The notes below the pieces were generated by a model, which did no database searches, was not told the DNA's origin, and saw only the letters and a list, made by a program, of their open reading frames with translations. Of a DNA stretch of 64,000 bases, positions 58,051-64,000 are shown piece by piece (within the stretch, counting starts at the first letter, position 1; every line of letters starts with the position of its first letter). This DNA comes from Pseudobacteriovorax sp. (GTDB lineage Bacteria > Bdellovibrionota_B > Oligoflexia > Oligoflexales > Oligoflexaceae). The translations under genes and the position numbers were made by a program. The DNA is taken from positions 29,668 through 93,667 of the forward strand of contig JABSRP010000034.1 of NCBI GenBank assembly GCA_013215145.1, given 5' to 3'.

Positions 58051-58882
58051 ATGAAGAGAATCTTTTGGATGTTTGTATCACAAAGATCTAATAGCGGCAT
58101 GTCACTCATTAGCGTAATGATCGCGACAGCAATCTTGGGAGTGATCGTGGTCGCGTTCATGCGCATGACTACGAATACTATGAAAAGCACAAAGAGCTCA
58201 CAACTGAAAGATGATCTAGTCAGCATGAGGCGGGTCATCCGCGATCGCGTCGATTGTCAGCAAACCTTAACTCCAGCCGTATGCGGTGCAAACTTCTTCG
58301 GTTTGCGCGATCGAGACGGCAATCTACTTGGCGTCGCTAATTTAGGGGCCATGCGACTGGGAGAGTTTCATTACCGTGCAAGCTGCGATAATGTTTCGAT
58401 GACCATAGAATTTTCTAGATTAGCTGATGCCAACAACTTTGCCAGAGATCCCTTGAACAACCGGGAGTTGAGTTGGCGTAACTTGTTCCCTACTGGTGAT
58501 GTTGGTTGCAGGGATTTTTTTGCAGGCGCAGGCCCAGGGGCGTGCGGCCAACCGTTCTGTCCAGAGCAAAGACGTAACTATGCTGTCGGCGTAGGAACAT
58601 TAAGCCGTGCCCCAGGCGGAGTCGGCTGCGCTGCCTTGGTAGAAGCAGGTTCGCTCAAAGAAGAGCATTATGTCGGCACCGCTTTCTGCCCGCCAGGCTT
58701 TGTGGCTGTTGGCGGGGGGAGCACAATGCCAGGTACCGCCACACGGTGGGACATATCATAGCACAGAGATCACTCCCGATCACCGGGGTTGGAATGTGGA
58801 TTGCTGTACCTATGTGGGTCCTACGACTCCCGCAACTGTACCAGGCGGTGTGTTTGTAACTTGTCAGAGGCTTACCGACTAA
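58051..58882 (+). pseudogene. Second prepilin-like gene, split by a frameshift
   Basis: Frame 1 from ATG 58051 has a long leader (MKRIFWMFVSQRSNSG) and prepilin helix MSLISVMIATAILGVIVVAF, again with Ser at mature position 5. The C-terminal part is Cys-rich (CGQPFCPEQ, FCPPGFVAVGGG). At the G6 tract 58714-58719 the frame turns to an early stop at 58761; reading one G fewer continues as AQCQVPPHGG to STEITPDHRGWNVDCC and ends VTCQRLTD at 58882, typical of a disulfide-rich pilin head. Paralogue of 42765-43585. Probably a minor pilin or pseudopilin, nonfunctional or misread here. Confidence 0.7.
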
Positions 58883-58909
58883 AAATGACTCAAATTACAC
58901 TTTATAACA

Positions 58910-60511
58910 CTATGCCGTTTTCTTCGACATAAACTCCCGTAAGGTAAGGAGCTCATGTTGCTCATACACGCCCTTTAAATCACAGTAACCAAAAGACTTA
59001 AGGGATTCTTGAGGAAGGGATTGGGCCACATCCTTAGACATGAGAAGGGCTGTAGAGAAGGCTTTACATTGGCTCTCAATCCGAGCAGCTTCATTGACGG
59101 CTTGGCCCAAGACAGTAAATTCTAACCTATCCTTGGTTCCAAAATTCCCATAAAGCACGCAACCAGCATGCAAACCAATGCCAAATTGAACTTCCTGTTT
59201 GAATGGTTTTAGCCTATTGTCATGGGAGCCATCGATAACAACATCTGCTAGTTTGGACTGGAGGCAACATCGAGCGGCTTGAATCGCGGCCTGACTTGCC
59301 TCTTCAAGATTGGTTAAAGCGTGCCCCTTTCCGTAGGGAAAAATCGCAATGGCTGCATCCCCAATAAATCGTAGAACTTCGCCACCGTGATCCTGAATCG
59401 GCTCCGATAACGCTTCCATGTATCGGTTCAGCACTTCAAGGTAGTCTTTCGCATCGATTCTCTGTGACATCTCCGTAGAGTTTCTCAAATCGGAATAAAA
59501 AATAACGGCTTGGATGGATTCTACTTGTCCTCTAAGGATAGATCCCTGTAACACCCGTTTGCCACTTTCTTTTCCTAAATAGATGGACAACAAGGAATTC
59601 AATTTGCGCTGCTGTAGACTGATCTCTAAGGTCTGGGTCAGCAGTGGTAGTGCCTCGTGCAGGTATCCCATTTGCTCAACGGTAAAACCACCTTTTGCTT
59701 TTGTTGCAATACTCATAAAGTGAATTTGACCATCGGAGAAAATCAGTGGAAATGCCGCGTAATCGGTGCCTCCAAACTCTGCAAGATCATCCAGTATCGG
59801 ATAGTCCTGCCGATCTAGCTGCTGATTTATTTCGCAGCGTACTCCGACTCTTTCTTCTATCACTCGTCGAATCGGGCTGTTTAGGTAGGTCCCTTGTTTT
59901 AAGACCACTCGCGAGGTTTCGTACTCTTTCAATTCACTATCACCATAACGCCATGTGTATCGATACCCCAATACTTGAGGATGCAGCGTTCGTACGACGA
60001 CATTGAATTGAACGACTTCAGGATCAATAACCGATCGGTAAAACTCAAAAAACTGCCGAATAAAGATATCAATCTTTACGGGCTTTCTGATCCCCTCCAC
60101 CAGCCAGTCCACCAAAGGATTTGGATGCTTGTTACGATGACAAGGAAACCTGGTCCTAAAGTTTTCTGGCAACTCTAAGTCAATATTTTCATGGCTTGTA
60201 TCAAAGGCAATATAGCCCTCAATGGAGGCGACTTCCGAGGTTGTTTTTGGGTAAGACCAGGCACAGTTTAAAATACAGCAATCAGGAGTCATATAATGCC
60301 AATAGACAGCATTCCCTTTAAAAGGACAAAATGTCGAAAGAGATGATGCCTTCATAGGCAGGAGATTTAGGCAGTCTTTTGGAAAATAAACCACTGCAGA
60401 ACACCGCTCTTCAGATAAGATCAGACAGTCTCGGCTCTCCAAAACCTCGACGCCATCCACCAAAAGCTTGATGGTTTCGTCACATGATTCTGTTTTCAAC
60501 ACGAAGGCCAT
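58910..60511 (-). CDS. Soluble class III adenylate/guanylate cyclase with N-terminal sensor region
   Basis: 533 residues. The N-terminal ~200 residues are unassigned and Cys-rich; a GAF-like region (about 200-300) leads to a short helical linker (GKESGKRVLQGSIL) and the cyclase domain from about 330. Metal Asp residues are in FYSDLRNST and FIGDAAIAIF; the transition-state Asn and Arg are in VNEAARIE. The base-recognition position usually Lys (before FIGD) is Arg, so nucleotide specificity is unclear. All catalytic features otherwise present. Ribosome binding site GCAGGAG. Could feed the cNMP-fold protein at 50153 (inference). Confidence 0.85.
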   Translation of the reverse strand: MAFVLKTESCDETIKLLVDGVEVLESRDCLILSEERCSAVVYFPKDCLNLLPMKASSLSTFCPFKGNAVYWHYMTPDCCILNCAWSYPKTTSEVASIEGYIAFDTSHENIDLELPENFRTRFPCHRNKHPNPLVDWLVEGIRKPVKIDIFIRQFFEFYRSVIDPEVVQFNVVVRTLHPQVLGYRYTWRYGDSELKEYETSRVVLKQGTYLNSPIRRVIEERVGVRCEINQQLDRQDYPILDDLAEFGGTDYAAFPLIFSDGQIHFMSIATKAKGGFTVEQMGYLHEALPLLTQTLEISLQQRKLNSLLSIYLGKESGKRVLQGSILRGQVESIQAVIFYSDLRNSTEMSQRIDAKDYLEVLNRYMEALSEPIQDHGGEVLRFIGDAAIAIFPYGKGHALTNLEEASQAAIQAARCCLQSKLADVVIDGSHDNRLKPFKQEVQFGIGLHAGCVLYGNFGTKDRLEFTVLGQAVNEAARIESQCKAFSTALLMSKDVAQSLPQESLKSFGYCDLKGVYEQHELLTLREFMSKKTA

Positions 60512-60663
60512 AACATTCTACTCCTGCAAAGAAACATCGGAACCTTTTGACAATGGTAAAGCCGAATCCCCTTAACAGACCGTAGAATGATCTATACATC
60601 TGTTTTTATTGATTCATTTTGGCAGGAAAGTCATAATCGGTGGGCAGGGCTTGATCTCAAAGC

Positions 60664-60695
60664 AAAAAATCGCCGCTACTACGAACGACGATTTT
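60664..60695 (-). terminator. Terminator of the Tat-protein operon
   Basis: On the minus strand AAAATCG pairs with CGATTTT (60666-60672 with 60689-60695), followed by T-rich sequence, 27 bp after the stop at 60722. Confidence 0.7.
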
Positions 60696-60721
60696 CCATT
60701 TTATAACTGTTTAGTCGAATA

Positions 60722-61699
60722 TTACCTTAGCCTAACTGTAGATCGCGCCAAAGCATCAAATACATCTTCTGTATAAATCTGAACGTAAGGACAATCTGTG
60801 ATTTTTGCCACATCGTTAGGCGTGATTCCCAAAGCGATAGCAGCATTATCATCGAGTGCTGAAACAGACATTGCCGCCGCCCCTAATGGACTTGTTGCAT
60901 CCGTGGGATCCTGAAATTCCCTCTTACGAAAGCCTAGGATCCGTCCTACCGGGTCAGCAACAATAAAGTAACGCATGTAATGACCAGCATTAGCATCGCC
61001 ATGCATCAACTCCACATCGATATTAAAGGAGTTATCTGAGCCAACGGTATTGATAAAGCCGCGAGCTGAGTGAACGCCTGCATTACCAGTATAAAGCTCG
61101 TAAGCAGTCGTGATCAATCCATTGTTTTCCCCGCGATAAGCTGCAAAGTCATCGAGGATAGACTTGGGAATTGATGCGCTATTTAAAAGACTTCGTCTGG
61201 CATTAGCTAAGACACCATGAAAGAGGCTAATAGTCTCCCCTTCTCTGACTTGATAGTAAAGATGATAGTTCTTAGCATAGTCCAAACTTATGTTTTCAAA
61301 GATTACATATGGCACAAAACCTTGAGACATGCGATTCGTTGCATCAAAGTACTGAACGCCCAAGGTATTGCCCAATTCATCCGTCAGAATCACTCGCTCT
61401 ACGTAGCGAGTAGGGGTCTGTATCTCTTGGATAAACATAGCAATGTTAGCCCGCGACATGATATTTGATCGGTCGTTAAAATGAAGACCATCAACAAAGT
61501 ACTGTAGGTTCGCCGCTGGTTGTAGCGGTAGCTTGCTCACATCGATGTTATCGGCAATCGTGGTGCACTCTTCGACGACTTCTTGCCCGAAGGCAGGAAC
61601 GCCACCGGCTAGAAACGTGACCCCAACCCCGTAAACACCTGTATGCTTTAAAAATTGACGCCTATCAAACTGATATTTTTTTGTATCTAATTTGCTCAT
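60722..61699 (-). CDS. Tat-exported protein of unknown function (pair member 2)
   Basis: 325 residues. Twin-arginine signal DRRQFLKHTGVYGVG followed by a hydrophobic stretch and a cut site near VPAFG. The mature domain is beta-rich, without metal or cofactor motifs that I recognise. It resembles the neighbouring protein at 61721-62695, both ending in a short Tyr/Arg-rich strand. Tat export suggests a folded, perhaps cofactor-containing, periplasmic protein. 21 bp after the upstream gene; AGGAGC ribosome binding site. Confidence 0.65.
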   Translation of the reverse strand: MSKLDTKKYQFDRRQFLKHTGVYGVGVTFLAGGVPAFGQEVVEECTTIADNIDVSKLPLQPAANLQYFVDGLHFNDRSNIMSRANIAMFIQEIQTPTRYVERVILTDELGNTLGVQYFDATNRMSQGFVPYVIFENISLDYAKNYHLYYQVREGETISLFHGVLANARRSLLNSASIPKSILDDFAAYRGENNGLITTAYELYTGNAGVHSARGFINTVGSDNSFNIDVELMHGDANAGHYMRYFIVADPVGRILGFRKREFQDPTDATSPLGAAAMSVSALDDNAAIALGITPNDVAKITDCPYVQIYTEDVFDALARSTVRLR

Positions 61700-61720
61700 T
61701 TTTTTGCTCCTCTGATTTCA

Positions 61721-62695
61721 TTACCCTAGTCTGATGATGGTTCTATAGTACTTGGTGCCATCGTCACTTAACTTATAAGCCACGACACTTTGGTATTCGA
61801 TGATGTCGGTAAATGCGGCACCATCTGCAACAATCTCTCGCCCTACAAGGTCTGTAATAATGAAGCCATTTAAACCAGGAGCAGCAGTAAAAGTGGCATC
61901 TGCTTGGGCAGTCCTAAGGGGGCGATCCTGAAAAACTTTAGTTGGGTCGTTAGAGTTTTGAAAACCGTTGACACCATTGGTAAAGTTGCCAATCGCTTGA
62001 TTTGCAGCGAAGGTTGGGTCAATGAGGCCCGGCAATACACTCACAACAGGTAAGTTTTTAAAGGTACTTTCGACGATGGATATCGCCGGTGGGGAAACAT
62101 ATTTCAATTGTTTATCGTCAGCAAACTTGGCAACAACACTGAATCTTGGAATGTTGGCAAAGCCTAAATCGTTAAATACAACCGGCCGCATCTTACCATC
62201 AGAGTCAAAGTCCGATCCTGTCAGAAACCGCGTTCCTAACAATTTGCCATCACCACGGATGACACTGATACTTTGCAGATTCGTAGCCGGATCTTCACCT
62301 AGTGTATAGCCAGCAAATGCGAAGCTTAGCATCCCTTTGGCGATGGTGCCAAAAATACGAAAGGTGGGTTCCATATCTGCCTTGACCAGGGGAATGTCGT
62401 CAACAACGATCTGACCTTCAAGGCTAACATCACAAACGAGGGGTATCGGAACCTCCTCCACATCAGCGATGGCATCAGGTCTGGCTGGGTTGGCCGCTTC
62501 GGCAGCGGCGTTTTGCGCATCCCGATCGCGAATACCTCCAGCAAAATCGCTATCATTTTCACAAGCTGCAATAGCTGCCGCACCTGCAACGCCGAGCAAA
62601 CTTCTAAACAAGTGCCGACGGCTTTTTGGCGAAATCTCATCTTGCGAGACATCGGACTCCTGCGAGACCTGCTCGCGTTCCTCGTTGACTTTCAT
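61721..62695 (-). CDS. Tat-exported lipoprotein of unknown function (pair member 1)
   Basis: 324 residues. An acidic N-terminal extension, then the Tat motif SRRHLFRSLLGVAG and lipobox AIAAC, so a twin-arginine lipoprotein. The mature domain is similar in layout to the downstream gene's product. First gene of a two-gene operon that ends in a terminator at 60664. Function unknown. Confidence 0.7.
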   Translation of the reverse strand: MKVNEEREQVSQESDVSQDEISPKSRRHLFRSLLGVAGAAAIAACENDSDFAGGIRDRDAQNAAAEAANPARPDAIADVEEVPIPLVCDVSLEGQIVVDDIPLVKADMEPTFRIFGTIAKGMLSFAFAGYTLGEDPATNLQSISVIRGDGKLLGTRFLTGSDFDSDGKMRPVVFNDLGFANIPRFSVVAKFADDKQLKYVSPPAISIVESTFKNLPVVSVLPGLIDPTFAANQAIGNFTNGVNGFQNSNDPTKVFQDRPLRTAQADATFTAAPGLNGFIITDLVGREIVADGAAFTDIIEYQSVVAYKLSDDGTKYYRTIIRLG

Positions 62696-62875
62696 GCATT
62701 CCCCTCACTAAACATCACTCTATGTTTCGGCTCAAGTTCTTTTCGGATAGCAGATCAAAAATATTGATACAATCTTACCATAATAGTATTTATCCAATGT
62801 TTTTATGTGCTTGCAAGAGGCTGTGTTGGGATTTTTTAGTGAGCGCAACACAGAATAAATGGATGTTGTGGCAGT

Positions 62876-63499
62876 TTAGCCCAAAAACTTCGGCGTTTTT
62901 GCCGATTTGTCACAGAATTGGTCAGGAATGGGAAGGAGATACTCTGTCGCCAGAGGAACCACCCCAACCCAGGCTCCGACCTGATCAATATCTGCTTCAT
63001 CGTCAACGGGAGGTCCAGTGCGTTGCTTAAAGGCTGCCAAGTTGAGATCCAACGTTAGAAACACGGTCTGCTTCAGTTCCGATTCTGATGGCATGCGAAC
63101 CTCCTGACTGCGACCGGCTACCAATTGGTCTATCATCACCTCACTTGCTTTCTGCTTATCTGCTGGAGCCAGCTCTTTAAACTTACCGTGGGCAACCACA
63201 GATCTATAATTCATAGAATGATGGAAGGCCGACCGAGCCAGCACGATACCATCCACTTTTGTAACGGCAACCGCATGCATACCACCAGATTTCAGCCTAT
63301 TAATGAGCCGACTTGCCTTAGATCCATGAATACACAAGGATTTATCCCAGACAAAATAAAACATGGGAATACAAATACTCGCATCGCCATCGGCAAAAGC
63401 TATATGACAAAGGTTTTCATTTCGTAGAAACTGGATGATAGTCTCCTGATCGTTGCTACCTCTTTTAGGAGATCGGATGACTTGGTTGATCGCTTTCAT
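62876..63499 (-). CDS. Pyridoxamine-5'-phosphate-oxidase-like flavin-binding split-barrel protein
   Basis: 207 residues. The N-terminal split-barrel reads NLCHIAFADGDASICIPMFY, SLCIHGSKASRLINRLKSG, and RSVVAHGKFKEL, the NimA/PNPOx-like fold that binds FMN. Transcribed divergently from a MocR-type regulator with a shared 97-bp intergenic region carrying direct repeats, the usual set-up for a regulator and its target. AGGAGC ribosome binding site. Confidence 0.85.
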   Translation of the reverse strand: MKAINQVIRSPKRGSNDQETIIQFLRNENLCHIAFADGDASICIPMFYFVWDKSLCIHGSKASRLINRLKSGGMHAVAVTKVDGIVLARSAFHHSMNYRSVVAHGKFKELAPADKQKASEVMIDQLVAGRSQEVRMPSESELKQTVFLTLDLNLAAFKQRTGPPVDDEADIDQVGAWVGVVPLATEYLLPIPDQFCDKSAKTPKFLG

Positions 63500-63559
63500 A
63501 TTCTTGCTCCTCGTATTTATGACTGACTCATGCTAATAAAGAATCTGGTTTAGGTTAAT

Positions 63560-63596
63560 GACCAGTTTTTAATATTTTATATGGACCAGTTTTAAT
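63560..63596. promoter_or_regulatory. Direct-repeat operator between the flavoprotein and MocR genes
   Basis: Two copies of GACCAGTTTT(T)AAT (63560-63573 and 63584-63596), start-to-start spacing 24 bp, the second ending right at the regulator's ATG. MocR/PdxR regulators are known to bind direct repeats in such divergent promoters, so these are likely sites for the 63597 product (inference). Confidence 0.65.
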
Positions 63597-64000
63597 ATGC
63601 CGATATTATTGACAAATACTAAAGACACCTCAGGCCCAACCTATCGTAGGGTCGCGGAGTCCCTGAGACTACTCATCGTGTCCGGTGCGATACCTCGAGG
63701 GTCAAAGCTTCCCTCGTCAAGGAATTTAGCCGAATTTAATCAGATACATAGACAAACTATTATGAACGCTTTTGGAGAGTTGATGGCTCAGGGCTATATT
63801 TTGGCAGAAGAAAGAAAAGCCTACTATGTAGCAAGGGAATTACCTGAAGACCTGCAAACAGGAACATCTCTAACAACACTGCACAATCCAACTCCGTACC
63901 CTTGGCAATGGAATCAAACCGCGAACACACAACCAAGGAAGCGCCTTGTCGACTTATCAAGCGTAAGGCCCGATCTCGACTTGCTCCCATGGAACGAGCT
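63597..64000 (+). CDS. MocR/PdxR-family regulator (GntR wHTH plus aminotransferase-like domain), C-terminus off the window
   Basis: 134 complete codons from ATG 63597 to the window edge. The N-terminal winged helix reads YRRVAESLRLLIVSG, GSKLPSSRNLAEFNQ and HRQTIMNAFGELMAQGY, typical GntR. After a linker the MocR-type motif LSSVRPDLDLLPWNE appears, the start of the class I aminotransferase-like PLP-binding domain. Such proteins sense PLP or another PLP-linked ligand. Its operator and target are next to it. Confidence 0.85.
   Translation, partial: MPILLTNTKDTSGPTYRRVAESLRLLIVSGAIPRGSKLPSSRNLAEFNQIHRQTIMNAFGELMAQGYILAEERKAYYVARELPEDLQTGTSLTTLHNPTPYPWQWNQTANTQPRKRLVDLSSVRPDLDLLPWNE

Noticed and set aside
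52773..58719. Phase variation through the homopolymers in the split genes
   Set aside because: Tracts are only 2-6 bases long, shorter than typical slippage-prone phase-variable runs.
1..64000. tRNA or rRNA genes and CRISPR arrays
   Set aside because: No cloverleaf, no rRNA-like block and no regularly spaced repeats were found by reading; the only repeats are protein-level or short operators.

Overview
The window is a compact chromosomal stretch of a Gram-negative bacterium. It is rich in lipoproteins, Tat and Sec signal peptides, beta-barrel and prepilin-like proteins, CheA-like sensor kinases of the 7TMR-DISM type and class III nucleotide cyclases. That mix, the moderate GC content and the many unassigned secreted proteins fit the Bdellovibrionota/Oligoflexia (for example a Pseudobacteriovorax-like organism). 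This is an inference; no rRNA or universal marker gene lies in the window. No tRNA, rRNA or CRISPR array was seen.

Layout. (1) 1-4570, minus strand: a tightly coupled operon with an alpha-oxoamine synthase, a thymidylate-kinase-like P-loop kinase and a class I HMG-CoA reductase fused to an APH/choline-kinase-like domain. The reductase carries an in-frame TGA exactly where the conserved Gly after the catalytic Glu should be. A truncated fourth gene follows. (2) 4795-5798: an IS1-like transposase with candidate inverted repeats. (3) 6065-10801: a secreted protein, a membrane CheA-like kinase, two single-domain response regulators, a PilZ protein and a 31-residue membrane peptide. (4) 10821-19830, minus strand: a five-gene potassium/proton homeostasis operon: CPA2 antiporter, TrkA, TrkH, a 1395-residue antiporter-ATPase fusion and an MscS-like channel. 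(5) 20034-30879: DUF3011 and rhodanese proteins, then an envelope-glycan locus with two paralogous multi-spanning glycosyltransferases, two GT2 enzymes, a barrel-like protein and a secreted two-repeat protein. (6) 30981-50989: mostly secreted and lipoprotein genes (two leucine-rich-repeat lipoproteins with a shared Cys-capping module, a transglutaminase-elicitor-like protein, a trypsin, a metalloprotease, a CxxCH protein), plus a second large sensor kinase, an XdhC-MocA fusion, a prepilin-like gene and a cyclic-nucleotide-binding-like protein. (7) 51020-60511: a third sensor kinase and a 7TMR-DISM cyclase, both frameshifted, a glutathione transferase, a second frameshifted prepilin-like gene and a soluble GAF-like/cyclase protein. 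(8) 60722-64000: two related Tat-exported proteins, then a PNPOx-like flavoprotein divergent from a MocR/PdxR-type regulator with a direct-repeat operator between them.

How the genes work together. Signal transduction (three Hpt-HATPase kinases, two CheY-like receivers, PilZ, two cyclases, one cNMP-fold protein) and envelope functions dominate. Four genes are split by five single-base length changes, mostly in short homopolymers, and one by a stop codon. This could be real gene decay or assembly error and must be settled before functions are assigned. The best candidates for an undescribed system are the oxoamine synthase/kinase/HMGR-kinase operon and the K+ operon with its antiporter-ATPase fusion.
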